The notes: generated from the letters alone by a model not told the origin. 64,000 bases of DNA from Psychrobacter pasteurii (GCF_900162815.1 NZ_FUGD01000049.1:44708-108707); one strand, 5' to 3'; counted from the stretch's first letter, positions 9,387-19,656 are shown. Translations and numbers: made by a program.

Positions 9387-10088
9387 TTATTTTTTGACAG
9401 TGATTTTTTCAATGCGTTTTTCTGGTGTGCTATTTAATACCAAACGCTGTACGAAAATACCCGGCAAGTGAATCTCATCAGCATCTAGCTCACCAATCTC
9501 AACGATTTCTTCTACTTCAGCCACGGTGATTTTGCCCGCCATAGCACAATCTGGGTTAAAGTTACGGGCAGTTTTATTGAAAATTAGGTTCCCAGCTTTA
9601 TCCGCTTTTTGGGCCTTCACTAACGCCACATCGGCTGTAAGTGAATGCTCTAGGATATAAGTGCGACCATCAAATTCACGGGTCTCTTTGCCCTCAGCCA
9701 CTTGAGTGCCCACACCTGTAGCTGTATAAAAGGCTGGAATACCTGCCCCACCTGCACGCAGTTTTTCTGCCAAAGTCCCTTGTGGGGTTAATTCAACTTC
9801 TAATTCACCGCCTAGGAATTGACGCTCAAACTCTTTGTTTTCACCCACATAAGAGGAAATCATCTTTTTGATTTGACGCGTTTGTAATAGCAGGCCTAGC
9901 CCAAAGTCATCTACCCCAGCGTTATTACTAATACAAGTCAGCTCTTTAGCGCCGCTGTCTCTTAAAGCCAGGATTAGAGCTTCAGGAATACCGCATAGGC
10001 CAAATCCGCCGATGGCCAAAGTTTGTCCGTCCTGGATGATATCTTTTAGCGCAGCTTCGGCACTATCGTATACTTTTGATTGACTCAT
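9387..10088 (-). CDS. scoA: succinyl-CoA:3-ketoacid CoA transferase, subunit A
   Basis: This is the alpha subunit (233 residues) of the CoA transferase that activates acetoacetate. The family signature [13 protein letters not shown] is near residue 28, followed by [16 protein letters not shown] and the [19 protein letters not shown] region. It is the first gene of the scoA-scoB-dehydrogenase operon, with a 76-base gap to scoB. The operon faces away from the GntP-type permease gene, and the 351-base gap between them must hold both promoters. Acetate CoA-transferase (AtoD-like) is the main alternative name; the dehydrogenase neighbour favours ketone-body use. Confidence 0.94.
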   Translation of the reverse strand: MSQSKVYDSAEAALKDIIQDGQTLAIGGFGLCGIPEALILALRDSGAKELTCISNNAGVDDFGLGLLLQTRQIKKMISSYVGENKEFERQFLGGELEVELTPQGTLAEKLRAGGAGIPAFYTATGVGTQVAEGKETREFDGRTYILEHSLTADVALVKAQKADKAGNLIFNKTARNFNPDCAMAGKITVAEVEEIVEIGELDADEIHLPGIFVQRLVLNSTPEKRIEKITVKK

Positions 10089-10439
10089 TATTCTCTCCCT
10101 GTTGAATCAACTTAATTTGTTGCGTAGACATTATCTATGCTGATAATGTAGGTTTTAGTAGAGCTATGAAATTTTTGGCTAGTTACGTACTCTTTTTTCA
10201 ATAGTTATAGTGTATATTCGTAATATCTAATACAATGCAATTAGCCAGTAAATAGCTTATGAGCTCATTAGTTTACTGTATTTATCACTTATGGTACAAC
10301 TGTTTACTTATACTCTTGTTTATCCTTCTATTTATATTGATCTACTTGATATAAGGACTTATCAGTAGCACAGCCAATTAAAGAAATTTAATTGGCTGAA
10401 TGTTTCTTTATTCATACTCAAGCCAAGGAGAAGGCGTTT
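10089..10439. other. divergent intergenic region between scoA and the permease gene
   Basis: These 351 bases separate divergent catabolic and transport genes and must hold both promoters. The DNA is AT-rich. Apart from the strong hairpin at 10371-10398 I could not assign operators with confidence, and I saw no sigma54-type GG/GC pair. Confidence 0.5.
10371..10398 (+). promoter_or_regulatory. strong hairpin in the permease mRNA leader
   Basis: CAGCCAATTAAA, a GAAA loop and TTTAATTGGCTG form a perfect 12-bp stem ending 41 bases before the likely ATG at 10440. A T-rich but interrupted tail follows. It could be a weak terminator/attenuator or a palindromic operator for a dimeric regulator. Confidence 0.5.
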
Positions 10440-11850
10440 ATGTTTAGCACACTTGCGATTATCATTACTTTATTATTGCTGATGTTTTTTTGCCTATCGC
10501 GGCTACTCAGTTTTAATCTTAGCCCCTATCATGGCTGTTTTAGCAGTCCTGTTGTCAGGTGACTTTTTAAGCAGTATCCCTGCCTATACTGATGTATTCA
10601 TGTCCGCGCTTAGTGGGTTCTTACTAAAGTTCTTCCCAATATTTTTATTAGGCGCATTATTTGGTCGTTTGATCGCCGACTCGGGTGCTGCAACTGCCAT
10701 TGCAAATACTGTTGTCGATAAGTTAGGCAGTAATAAAGCTATCTTAGCGGTAATTTTAGTATGTGCTATTTTAACTTATGGTGGTGTTTCATTATTTGTG
10801 GTGGCTTTCGCAATCTACCCGATTGCCAAAAACCTATTTAAAGCCGCTGATGTCCCTAAGCGTTTAATTCCAGCAGCCATCGCTTTAGGGTCATTTACCT
10901 TTACCATGACAGCTTTACCTGGCACACCTGCAATTCAAAATGCCATTCCTATCCCATACTATAATACCAACGTATTTGCCGCACCCATTCTTGGAATCAT
11001 AGGGGCCGCGATTATGTTTTTTGCTGGTTGGTACTGGCTACAATCTCGTGCCAATAAAGCAAAATTAGCTGGCGAAGGCTATGGTGAACATGATGATGAT
11101 TTAGAGCAAAAAGGAGACATTGATCACAGCCAAACCACATCTGATAATCAAATTTCCTTTGTTACAGCAATGATTCCTCTTATCCTAGTTATTGGCCTAA
11201 ATGCCCTATTAACTTATGTCGTGTTCCCAAGTCTAGACTTCAGCAGTTTGCAAGCTCAGTATCCTGACTTAAATATTCAGGGCTCTTTAGGACTTTGGTC
11301 AATTATTATTGCTCTACTTGTAGCATGTACCGTCTTGGTTATATTACGCATTGGTCATTGGCATAATCTCAAGACCTCTATCAACCGTGGTACATATGAG
11401 TCTATGCTGCCCATCTTCAACACTGCCTCTGAAGTGGGATATGGTGCAGTTATTGCCTCTTTAGCCGGCTTTATTATTATTCGTGATAGTATTTTAAATC
11501 TTACCCCAGATAACCCCCTTATTTCTGAAGCAGTAGCTATGACTACTTTAGCCGGTATTACAGGCTCCTCTTCAGGCGGTCTAAGTATTGCACTATCAAC
11601 CCTAGGGGAAAACTATTATCAAATGGCACTGGCCACAGGCATTAACCCTGAGCTTATGCACCGAGTAGCAGTTATGGCCGCAGGTGGACTAGACACGTTA
11701 CCGCATAGTGGTGCGGTGATTACTTTACTGGCAATTTGTGGTCTTACTCACAAACAATCTTATTTGAATATAGCTATGGTAACCATGCTGATCCCTTTAG
11801 TAGCCACTACTACTGTAATTATTTTAGGAACGTTACTAGGGTCTTTTTAA
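10440..11850 (+). CDS. GntP family permease, with apparent +1 frameshift near the N-terminus
   Basis: This multi-helix secondary transporter of the GntP/anion permease type is probably an importer of 3-hydroxybutyrate or a related acid, since it is divergent from sco/bdh genes. The ATG at 10440 has a GGAG site and encodes MFSTLAIIITLLLLMFF. The frame then breaks at a run of seven T at 10485-10491. With six T the frame continues as AYRGYSVLILAPIMAVL into the long downstream frame, which alone has an ATG at 10531 and 439 codons. The corrected protein would be 469 residues. The rest is intact, including GSSSGGLSIAL and the GGLDTLPHSGAVI signature. It may be a sequencing error, a recent pseudogene, or a gene read by slippage. 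Confidence 0.8.
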
Positions 11851-11879
11851 TAAAAGAATAGAGTAAAAAAACTTATTTA

Positions 11880-11920
11880 AAGAAGCCTTCTTATTTAGGT
11901 AAGAAGGCTTCTTTAGCATT
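11880..11920 (+). terminator. intrinsic terminator after the permease gene
   Basis: AAGAAGCCTTCTTA and TAAGAAGGCTTCTT form a perfect 14-bp stem with a 6-base loop, about 30 bases after the permease stop. The tail is T-rich but interrupted. Confidence 0.8.
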
Positions 11921-12143
11921 TTATTTATATAAAAGTAAAATTTATATCCCAACCTCCAACAATTTTTTCACCAACTTACGCCAATATATCTTCATAACCA
12001 CCCTATTTTAGAGCCCTCTATTTCTAATTGAGCCTATTTAAATAGAGGTTAATTCCCATTTTTATGCCATTTGCGGTATCATAGGCACACATCTTAAATT
12101 CAGATAATCTTCTTAAAAACCAATAAACTTTATAGGTGATTTT

Positions 12144-14231
12144 GTGCGTCAAATTCTTGTTACCAGTGCCCTTCCCTATGCCAATGGTCCTATTCATCTA
12201 GGCCACTTGGTTGAATATATTCAAACTGACATCTGGGTAAGAGCTATGAAGGCTCAGGGTCATCAAGTAACTTATGTTTGTGCTGATGACGCTCACGGCA
12301 CCGCTATTATGTTAAAAGCTGAAGCCAATGGTATTAGCCCAGAAGAGCAAATTGCGAACGTAAAAGCTTCACACGAAACTGATTTTAGTAAGTTCTTAAT
12401 TAACTTCGATAACTATCATTCAACTCATTCAGAAGAAAACCGTGAGTTGTCTGAGCTAATTTATCGCCGTTTAAATAGTGAAGGTCATATCTCAACCAAA
12501 GATGTTGAGCAGTTATTTGACCCAGAAAAAGGCTTATTCTTAGCGGACCGTTTCGTTAAGGGCGAATGTCCTGAATGTGCGGCGCAAGATCAATACGGTG
12601 ATAACTGTGAAGTGTGTGGTACCACTTATAACGCTACTGAACTAAAAAACCCGTACTCAACTCTTTCAGGCTCAACCCCGGTTCTAAAAACCTCTAAGCA
12701 CTATTTCTTTAACTTGCCAGAGTTTGAGCAGTTCTTACAACAGTGGACTAAAGATGAGGGCCGTTTGCAGCCTTCAGTATCCAATAAGCTACAAGAGTGG
12801 TTTGAAGCGGGACTTGCCAGCTGGGACATCTCACGTGATGCTCCCTACTTTGGTTTTAAAATCCCAGATACACCAGAAAATGAGCCAGACAAATACTTCT
12901 ACGTTTGGCTAGACGCGCCTGTTGGTTATATGGCCAGCTTCAAAAACTTATGTGAGCAGCGTAAGGACTCAACTGATCCTGCCAAGCCTGCCTTAAACTT
13001 TGACGACTACTGGCTAGAAGAAAACCAGCACAAAACTGAGCTGTATCACTTTATTGGTAAAGACATCGTTTATTTCCACGCTTTATTCTGGCCAGCCATG
13101 TTAGCCGGTGCTCAATACCGCACTCCAACTGGTGTATTCGCTCACGGCTTCTTAATGGTAAATGGCGATAAGATGAGTAAATCGCGCGGTACCTTTATTC
13201 AAGCAGAAACGTTTGCCAACCACTTACACCCAGAGTACTTACGTTACTACTTTGCCAGCAAGCTGTCTGAAAAAGTAGAAGACATTAACTTAGACTTCGC
13301 TGACTTCATGCAAAAAGTAAACTCTGATATGGTCGGAAAAGTGGTCAACATTGCCAGTCGTAGTGCTGGATTTATTTATAAAAAATATGATGGCATGCTG
13401 TCTGAAACCTGTGCTGAGCCTGAGTTATTAAACGATATCGTTCGTACTGGTGAAGAGATCGCAACCGCTTATGAAAATCGTGAGTTTAGCCGTGCCATGC
13501 GTCTAATTATGCAGTGTGCGGACAAAGCTAACGAATACATTGATAGCAAAAAACCTTGGGCTATGGCCAAAGAAGAAGGTACAGAACAAGAAGTGCAAGA
13601 TGTGTGTACTGTGGCCATCAATATCTTCCGCCAACTGATGGTATACCTAGCTCCAGTATTGCCTGAGCTTACCGATAACGCGAAAGCTTTCTTAAACATT
13701 GATGACTTAAGCTTTGCGAGCCGTCATGAGCTACTACTAGGTCATAAAATTAACAAGTTCAAACCACTAATGCAGCGTATCGAGCAATCACAGATTGATG
13801 CCATGATTGAAGACTCTAAGCAAGACTTGCAAGCCGCGGCTGCTCCTGTAGCTGAAGATAAAAAATCTTCTTCAAATAAAGCAGAGAAAGCTGCCGACAG
13901 TGACCACATCGAATTTGATGACTTCATGAAAGTTGAAATGACTGTGGCTCAGGTGCTTGAATGCAACTATGTTGAAGGGGCTGACAAGCTACTTCAATTT
14001 ACCCTTGATGTGGGTAAAGAGCAGCCTATCAACGTCTTTAGTGGTATCCGCAAGTTTTATGAGCCTGAGCAGTTGGCCAATAAAAAAGTCATCTGTGTGA
14101 CCAACCTTGCCCCACGCAAAATGAAGTTTGGTGTGTCAGAGGGTATGATTTTATCTTCTGGTGACCCAAAAACAGGGTTGGTGGTCATTACGTTACCAGA
14201 TGAGTGTCAAGTAGGTGACAAGTTGGCCTAA
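12144..14231 (+). CDS. metG: methionyl-tRNA synthetase
   Basis: The enzyme charges tRNA-Met, initiator and elongator. The 695-residue protein has the class I HIGH-type motif as HLGH near residue 18, a zinc-binding knuckle ([18 protein letters not shown]) in the connective region, the KMSKS loop in [10 protein letters not shown] and an anticodon-binding helical domain. After a low-complexity linker comes a C-terminal EMAP-II/OB tRNA-binding domain (about 585-695) used for dimerisation. The start is GTG at 12144, preceded by [24 protein letters not shown] is the normal N-terminus. It is transcribed alone, with a good terminator after it. Confidence 0.98.
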   Translation: MRQILVTSALPYANGPIHLGHLVEYIQTDIWVRAMKAQGHQVTYVCADDAHGTAIMLKAEANGISPEEQIANVKASHETDFSKFLINFDNYHSTHSEENRELSELIYRRLNSEGHISTKDVEQLFDPEKGLFLADRFVKGECPECAAQDQYGDNCEVCGTTYNATELKNPYSTLSGSTPVLKTSKHYFFNLPEFEQFLQQWTKDEGRLQPSVSNKLQEWFEAGLASWDISRDAPYFGFKIPDTPENEPDKYFYVWLDAPVGYMASFKNLCEQRKDSTDPAKPALNFDDYWLEENQHKTELYHFIGKDIVYFHALFWPAMLAGAQYRTPTGVFAHGFLMVNGDKMSKSRGTFIQAETFANHLHPEYLRYYFASKLSEKVEDINLDFADFMQKVNSDMVGKVVNIASRSAGFIYKKYDGMLSETCAEPELLNDIVRTGEEIATAYENREFSRAMRLIMQCADKANEYIDSKKPWAMAKEEGTEQEVQDVCTVAINIFRQLMVYLAPVLPELTDNAKAFLNIDDLSFASRHELLLGHKINKFKPLMQRIEQSQIDAMIEDSKQDLQAAAAPVAEDKKSSSNKAEKAADSDHIEFDDFMKVEMTVAQVLECNYVEGADKLLQFTLDVGKEQPINVFSGIRKFYEPEQLANKKVICVTNLAPRKMKFGVSEGMILSSGDPKTGLVVITLPDECQVGDKLA

Positions 14232-14292
14232 AAACCCTCTATAATAAAAGACTATTCAGGCTAATAAATAGCTTGCGATTAGTCACCAAAAG

Positions 14293-14320
14293 GCCGATGT
14301 TACCCACATCGGCTTTTTTT
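14293..14320 (+). terminator. intrinsic terminator after metG
   Basis: GCCGATGT, a 5-base loop and ACATCGGC form an 8-bp stem followed by seven T residues, about 60 bases after the metG stop. Confidence 0.9.
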
Positions 14321-14405
14321 ATTACGCTTTATAGTCGTTGACTACTTTTTTTATTTCTTAGTTGTGTTACATTATTGTAATATAGACTTACACTGTTAAA
14401 CTTAA

Positions 14406-15533
14406 ATGGATTATCAAATGCAAAAACAGTCAAACCTCCCCTCATTGTTTCTTTCTGCCAAGCCAGCTTCTGTTATTAATTCTACTGTAAAAAGTAAGAC
14501 AGTTTGGCGCAGTATGATGGCCATGACGCTTGGGGTTAGCTTAGCGACATTAAGTGGCTGTGCTGATAAGCCAGCAGCTGAAGCTGATGAAGCCGCTGCG
14601 ACAACAACCAAAGAAGCTAAGACAGTGGCAATCACTCAAATCGTTGAGCATCCCTCATTAGATGAGATTCGCCGTGGCATTATCGAAGAGCTAGCGGACA
14701 GTGATTACATTGAAGGCCAAAACCTAACGGTTAACTTCCAAAGTGCGCAAGGTAATACTGCAACTGCAGGGCAGATTGCCAAACAGTTTGCAGGCGATAT
14801 GCCAGACGCTATCGTTGCCATCTCCACCCCTTCTGCACAAACTATCGCGGCATCAACTACCACTATTCCTATTATTTATACCGCCATCTCAGATCCTTTA
14901 GCGGCTAAATTAATTAATGAAAATAACGTGCCGACCCAAGCTAACCTAACCGGTCTGTCGAGCCAGTTGCCTATTGAACCACCTTTAGATTTAATTCAAA
15001 AGATTGTTCCTGATGCTAAGACCATTGGCTATGTTTATAGCCCTGGCGAAGCAAACTCAGTTACCGTGTTAAAGCAGTTACAAGAGGCCGCTCCAGCCCG
15101 AGGTCTAAAAATCTTAGAAGTAACTGCCAACCGTCCTACTGACGTGGCTATGGCAACACGCAGCTTACAAGGCCGTGCCGATGTTATTTACACCTCTTTA
15201 GACAACAACGTTATCAGCGCCTTTGAAGCTATGGCAAGCGCTGCTAATGAAATGAAAATTCCAGTAATTACCTCAGATGAGTTTAGTGTACGCCGTGGGG
15301 CGACTGCTGCATTAGGGGTTAACGACTATGACTTTGGTCGTGTTACTGGCAAGATGGTATACCGTGTGTTAAACGGAGATGCCATTACAGATATTAAACC
15401 TGAAGTTATGAACAAACTGACTTTATACGTCAGTCCAAAACATGCCAAACAGCAAGGCGTTACTCTGGATTCTTCTGTTATAGCCGATGGCATTAATGTC
15501 GATGAAACCAAGCCAAGCAATGAGGCTAGTTAA
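14406..15533 (+). CDS. ABC transporter substrate-binding lipoprotein (ABC_sub_bind family), copy 1
   Basis: This periplasmic solute-binding lipoprotein belongs to the TrpX-like PF04392 family. A hydrophobic stretch around residues 38-50 ends in the lipobox LSGC near residue 52, preceded by an unusually long N-terminal segment. The true start may therefore lie further downstream. The mature part has the family features VEHPSLDEIRRGI, NFQSAQGN and YVYSPGEANS. It is followed 69 bases later by a paralogue, then by a permease and an ATPase, so the four form one importer system. The substrate is unknown; aromatic amino acids are recognised by some family members. A ribosome site for the ATG at 14406 is weak. 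Confidence 0.85.
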   Translation: MDYQMQKQSNLPSLFLSAKPASVINSTVKSKTVWRSMMAMTLGVSLATLSGCADKPAAEADEAAATTTKEAKTVAITQIVEHPSLDEIRRGIIEELADSDYIEGQNLTVNFQSAQGNTATAGQIAKQFAGDMPDAIVAISTPSAQTIAASTTTIPIIYTAISDPLAAKLINENNVPTQANLTGLSSQLPIEPPLDLIQKIVPDAKTIGYVYSPGEANSVTVLKQLQEAAPARGLKILEVTANRPTDVAMATRSLQGRADVIYTSLDNNVISAFEAMASAANEMKIPVITSDEFSVRRGATAALGVNDYDFGRVTGKMVYRVLNGDAITDIKPEVMNKLTLYVSPKHAKQQGVTLDSSVIADGINVDETKPSNEAS

Positions 15534-15550
15534 GAGCAGTAAACTCATGA

Positions 15551-15576
15551 CTCTTATAGACGGAAACTTATAAGAG
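15551..15576 (+). repeat. intercistronic hairpin between the two binding-protein genes
   Basis: CTCTTATA and TATAAGAG form a perfect 8-bp stem with a 10-base loop in the 69-base gap between the paralogous genes. There is no T run. It may set relative mRNA stability. Confidence 0.45.
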
Positions 15577-15602
15577 AGTACTATATCCCAGGAGATTGAC
15601 CC

Positions 15603-16628
15603 ATGTATAATAAAAATCGCTTTATCAAAACCCTAATGTGGGGCGGCGTTGCAGCAGCAGTTTTAACTGGCTGTAACCAACCTGCTAACGACAACGCGGC
15701 AGCAGATAATAATGCAGATACGCCAGCGGCCACAGAAGTCAAACAGGTAGCCATTACCGCCATTGTTGAACACCCTGCATTAGATGCTGTCCGCCAAGGT
15801 GTCATCGAAGAGCTTGCTGCTGAAGGTTATGAAGAAGGCAAAAACCTAGAAATTAACTTCCAAAGCGCTCAAGGTAACACAGCCACCGCAGGTCAGATTG
15901 CTAAGCAATTCGTGGGAGACAATCCTGACGTTATCGTAGCTATCGCTACCCCTTCAGCTCAGTCTGTAGCGGCTGCGACTAACTCAATTCCTATCGTATT
16001 CTCTGCGGTTACAGATCCCGTTGAAGCCAAACTACTAAAAAGCTGGGATGGCTCAGGCACTAACGTAACTGGTGCCTCTGACGTCCTACCGTATGAACCA
16101 CAAATCGACCTAATGAAACAGATCATTCCAGGTCTAAAAAATGTGGGTTACGTTTATAGTCCAGGTGAAGTGAACTCAACTATTGTTCTAAAGAATCTAG
16201 AAGAAAAGCTAACGCCAATGGGCATCACAGTTCATTCAGCCCCAGCTCAAAAGAGTAACGACATTGCTATGGCAGCACGCAGTATCGCTGACAAAGTTGA
16301 TGTTATCTATAGCTCTACAGACAACAACGTAGTCTCTGCTTATGAGTCGCTATATCAGGTGGCCAAAGAAAGCAAAGTACCTTTAATTGCGTCTGATACA
16401 GGCTCAGTAGAGCGCGGTGCAGTAGCAGCACTGGGCGTAAACTATCATGACTTAGGTCGTGAGACAGGTAAGATTGTGGTTAAAATCTTAAAAGGCGAAA
16501 ACCCAGGGACTATCCCAGTTTATAAAGCCGAATCTTTAGACCTATACCTCAGCAAGAGCCATGCTACTGAACAAGGTATTGAACTGCCACAAGCTCTTCT
16601 TTCTCAAGCCAAAGAAGTTCAAGACTAA
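15603..16628 (+). CDS. ABC transporter substrate-binding lipoprotein (ABC_sub_bind family), copy 2
   Basis: This second TrpX-like solute-binding lipoprotein has 341 residues. A short signal peptide (KTLMWGGVAAAVLTGC) ends in the lipobox LTGC near residue 24, followed by an Asn/Ala/Asp-rich linker. The body parallels copy 1 (VEHPALDAVRQGV, NFQSAQGNTATAGQIAKQF, YVYSPGEVNS), so the two arose by duplication. An AGGAG site precedes the ATG. A terminator lies between this gene and the permease gene, which would allow the binding proteins to be made in excess over the membrane parts. The two copies may differ in ligand. Confidence 0.9.
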   Translation: MYNKNRFIKTLMWGGVAAAVLTGCNQPANDNAAADNNADTPAATEVKQVAITAIVEHPALDAVRQGVIEELAAEGYEEGKNLEINFQSAQGNTATAGQIAKQFVGDNPDVIVAIATPSAQSVAAATNSIPIVFSAVTDPVEAKLLKSWDGSGTNVTGASDVLPYEPQIDLMKQIIPGLKNVGYVYSPGEVNSTIVLKNLEEKLTPMGITVHSAPAQKSNDIAMAARSIADKVDVIYSSTDNNVVSAYESLYQVAKESKVPLIASDTGSVERGAVAALGVNYHDLGRETGKIVVKILKGENPGTIPVYKAESLDLYLSKSHATEQGIELPQALLSQAKEVQD

Positions 16629-16667
16629 GACAGTCGTTTAATTTGCCGTATATGTGCGGTATAAAAG

Positions 16668-16694
16668 GCACATGATTAATCTCATGTGCTTTTT
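16668..16694 (+). terminator. intrinsic terminator between binding proteins and permease
   Basis: GCACATGA and TCATGTGC form a perfect 8-bp stem with a 6-base loop, followed by five T. It lies about 40 bases after the second binding-protein gene and about 220 bases before the permease gene. Confidence 0.75.
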
Positions 16695-16914
16695 ATATTG
16701 TTTACGATTTAATTTATTTGCTAGAATAAATATTTTTCTATGACTACATTTAGTGTATTAAATTGTGGTCAATTGATATTGGTGGGTGCTATGCTATCGG
16801 TTGTTCATTTTCGCAATCATAATACTCATTGGTTTACTTTAAGTGCAGATTGCTTAATCTGTTAAATAAACTTTGCCGGACTGTGACGTATAGCAGCCTG
16901 TCAAACTCTAAGCG

Positions 16915-17826
16915 GTGTCTAAATATATTATGTCTCTCATTGCTTTTTTTGGTGCCCTTGAAAGTGGCCTGATTTACGCCTTAGTTGCCCTAGGCGTGCT
17001 TATGTCATTTAGGACTCTGGACTTTCCAGATTTAACAGCAGATGGTAGCTTTCCTTTAGGAGGCGCTATCGCAGGTATCTCCATTGTTTCTGGAATTGAT
17101 CCTTGGATTGCTTGTGGCCTAGGCATGTTAGCTGGTGCAGCTGCTGGTGTGGTTACCGCTTTTCTTCATGTTAAGTTAGGCATCTTGCAACTGTTAGCCA
17201 GTATCTTAGTCATGGTGGCTTTATACTCAGTTAACTTGCGAATCATGGGTGCGCCAAACTTACCTTTACTGGGTGAAGAGACTGTATTTAGTAGCTTAGT
17301 GACCAATGAAAACGGTTACTGGATGCGCTGCGTTATTATTGGTGTCGTGGTATTGATAGCCAAATTGGCATTGGACTGGTTCTTTAGCACGGAGGCCGGC
17401 TTATCCATGCGAGCGACAGGCTCCAACCTACGTATGGCACAGGCTCAAGGCATTAACACTTCTTGGATGACCATCATCGGTATGGCCATTTCAAACTCTC
17501 TGATTGCTCTAGGGGGCGCGCTATTTGTTCAAACCCAAGGGGGCGCAGACATCTCAATTGGTATCGGTACCATTGTTATTGGTTTAGCAGCCGTTATTAT
17601 TGGTGAGACCATCATTCCTGCCAAACGTATTTGGTTAATTACCTTCGCTGTTATTTTAGGGGCGGTCATTTATAAGCTGTTTATTCAAGTGGCCCTATCA
17701 AGTAACACCCTACGCAGCATCGGCTTTGGCTCACAAGACTTAAACTTGATTACCGCTTTATTGGTTGTAATTGCTCTTCAATTACCCTCAATTAAGTCAA
17801 AACTATTATCAGGTCGTCGAACTTAA
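16915..17826 (+). CDS. ABC transporter permease (partner of the TrpX-like binding proteins)
   Basis: This inner-membrane permease of 303 residues has about eight hydrophobic segments. It belongs to the branched-chain-amino-acid-like permease superfamily, and the N-terminal FRTLDFPDLTADGSFPLGG is characteristic of permeases paired with PF04392 binding proteins. The start could be GTG at 16915 or ATG at 16930 (MSLIAFFGALESGL); neither has a strong ribosome site, and I kept the longer one. The ATPase gene follows 53 bases later. Substrate is not determinable from sequence. Confidence 0.88.
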   Translation: MSKYIMSLIAFFGALESGLIYALVALGVLMSFRTLDFPDLTADGSFPLGGAIAGISIVSGIDPWIACGLGMLAGAAAGVVTAFLHVKLGILQLLASILVMVALYSVNLRIMGAPNLPLLGEETVFSSLVTNENGYWMRCVIIGVVVLIAKLALDWFFSTEAGLSMRATGSNLRMAQAQGINTSWMTIIGMAISNSLIALGGALFVQTQGGADISIGIGTIVIGLAAVIIGETIIPAKRIWLITFAVILGAVIYKLFIQVALSSNTLRSIGFGSQDLNLITALLVVIALQLPSIKSKLLSGRRT

Positions 17827-17879
17827 CCTCTGCCAAACTGTTACTTTTAGCTTCACTGAACCAATAAGGATATCGCCCT

Positions 17880-18674
17880 ATGATGCAAGCCAATGACCTT
17901 AGGTTAACTTTTAACCGAGGAACCCCTATCGAAAACCCCGCTTTACGTGGCATTAGTTTAAATATTGCTGAAGGCGAGTTTGTGACTGTTATCGGTACCA
18001 ACGGAGCGGGTAAATCAACCTTCTTGAATGCAGTCAGTGGCACCACCCGGGTAGACAGTGGCTCAATCCTATTAAACGGCATTGATGTGACTAAAAAGAC
18101 GGCTCACCAAAGAGCACACTGGGTAGCCCGAGTTTTCCAAGACCCTATGGCTGGTACCTGTGAAGCGCTAACCATTGAAGAAAACCTAGCTTTGGCTTTT
18201 AAACGCGGCGGAAAACGCGGCTTAAGCTTTGCGCTAAATAACAAAAACCGTGAGCTGTTTAAAGAAAGACTGTCCATTTTAAAACTAGGCTTAGAGAATC
18301 GTCTGACCGATAGAATGGGTCTACTTTCAGGGGGTCAGCGTCAAGCGGTAAGTCTATTAATGGCTTCATTACAACCCTCAAAAATCTTACTATTAGATGA
18401 GCATACAGCGGCCTTGGATCCAAAAACCGCAGCCTTCGTATTAGAGCTAACCGATCAAATCGTTACTGAAAATAATCTAACCACCATGATGGTAACGCAC
18501 TCTATGCAGCAAGCCCTAACCCACGGCGACCGCACAGTAATGTTGCACCAAGGTCAAGTGGTATTAGACGTTGCAGGTGATAAGCGTAAAGGCATGACCG
18601 TTCATGACCTACTTGATATGTTTGAAACCACCCGTGGTGAAAAAGTAGAAGATGACAGCTTAATTTTAAGCTAA
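17880..18674 (+). CDS. ABC transporter ATP-binding protein (TrpX-type system)
   Basis: This cytoplasmic ATPase energises the preceding permease. The 264-residue protein has Walker A GTNGAGKST near residue 39, a Q-loop around ARVFQDP, the signature LLSGGQRQ, Walker B ILLLDEHTAALD and the switch histidine in MVTHSMQQ. Walker B is followed by DEH rather than the more common DEP; this is seen in this ATPase subfamily as far as I recall. AAGGA lies 10 bases before the ATG. It is the last gene of the cluster and is followed by a terminator. Confidence 0.93.
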   Translation: MMQANDLRLTFNRGTPIENPALRGISLNIAEGEFVTVIGTNGAGKSTFLNAVSGTTRVDSGSILLNGIDVTKKTAHQRAHWVARVFQDPMAGTCEALTIEENLALAFKRGGKRGLSFALNNKNRELFKERLSILKLGLENRLTDRMGLLSGGQRQAVSLLMASLQPSKILLLDEHTAALDPKTAAFVLELTDQIVTENNLTTMMVTHSMQQALTHGDRTVMLHQGQVVLDVAGDKRKGMTVHDLLDMFETTRGEKVEDDSLILS

Positions 18675-18710
18675 CTGCTTTTAGACCCTCTGGTACGCAT
18701 CGTTAAATGT

Positions 18711-18742
18711 AAAAGCCCACTCGTATAGAAGTGGGCTTTTTT
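18711..18742 (+). terminator. intrinsic terminator after the ABC cluster
   Basis: AAAAGCCCACT and AGTGGGCTTTT form an 11-bp stem with an 8-base loop ending in six T. The A-rich left arm means it could also stop transcripts of the convergent DUF302 gene. Confidence 0.9.
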
Positions 18743-18799
18743 GGTTGCGAGAACTGTAATACTCTTAAGAGCTTACAAAGCTTTTAACCCTTCAGATGT

Positions 18800-19318
18800 T
18801 TACTGAGTCACTGTATTAGTAATCAGCTTCTCTACGCCTGCTAAGCTATTTTCAACATCGCTGTATTCTATCCCGCTGCCCTGTATTAATGCGCGCGTGT
18901 CATTAAAACTGACCTGAACCTGATTATCTACCTCAGTGACCAATACCTTTAGCGGCAGTTGTAGGGCAAAGCTAGGGTCTTTTTTCATAAGCGGCGTGCC
19001 TGCTTTCGGATGACCAAACACCAGCACAGTGGCAGGCTGCATATCTAAGCCGGCCTCTTTGGCGGCTTTAGTATGATTAATTTCTGCAAACAAAGTCATG
19101 TCTTTATTTGCAATAGCTGACTTCAATCGGCTAATAGTCTCAACATAATCATAGCGACTTACTACAGTATGAACCTTCTTCATATCGCTTGATGTCATCT
19201 CCTGGGTATCCTTACTTAATAAATTATCCGTCATTTTATTGCTGTCGGTGGCTAATGAATGACTTTGACAGGCAGCTAGCAACAGGCTTGAGGAAAGTAG
19301 TAGTAACGCTCTTTTCAT
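18800..19318 (-). CDS. DUF302 domain lipoprotein
   Basis: This predicted lipoprotein of 172 residues has signal peptide MKRALLLLSSSLLLAAC with the lipobox Cys at residue 17. The body from about residue 48 is a DUF302 domain (TVVSRYDYVETISRLKSAI, ATVLVFGHPKAGTPLMKKDP, ALQLPLKVLV), a small alpha/beta fold of unknown biochemical role. It faces the ABC cluster convergently and is divergent from the aminotransferase gene. No partner gene is apparent. Confidence 0.85.
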   Translation of the reverse strand: MKRALLLLSSSLLLAACQSHSLATDSNKMTDNLLSKDTQEMTSSDMKKVHTVVSRYDYVETISRLKSAIANKDMTLFAEINHTKAAKEAGLDMQPATVLVFGHPKAGTPLMKKDPSFALQLPLKVLVTEVDNQVQVSFNDTRALIQGSGIEYSDVENSLAGVEKLITNTVTQ

Positions 19319-19656
19319 AGTGTGGACTCGTTTCTAATTTAAACAATTAAATAATGGGTGACTCTAAACATAGCCAATTTAGTTGTTCCCTGTGTTTAGG
19401 ATTTGTAATAGACAGGCTTTGTAATCTTCTGCTAACCAATTAAAAATAAAATTTTCTACTATAAAAAAATCGTCTCAGTTTAGATGAGTTTTGGTTTTTC
19501 AAACCAAAAGCTTAAACTAGCGATTTATTTATCACTACTAATTGCGTCCTAACAAAAATATGACTATGCTAATGTATAATCATTTGTTTATATAACTATA
19601 ATAAATAGTTTTCATAACATCCCTATTTCCTATCATATTATAAAAAGGACTTAAGT
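19319..19656. other. divergent intergenic region with a hairpin
   Basis: These 338 bases lie between the DUF302 and aminotransferase genes. At 19489-19509 TTTTGGTTT and AAACCAAAA form a perfect 9-bp stem with a 3-base loop. Flanking AGTTTA and TAAACT can extend it imperfectly to about 19477-19519. It may be an operator or a leader structure. I see no other recognisable element. Confidence 0.45.
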
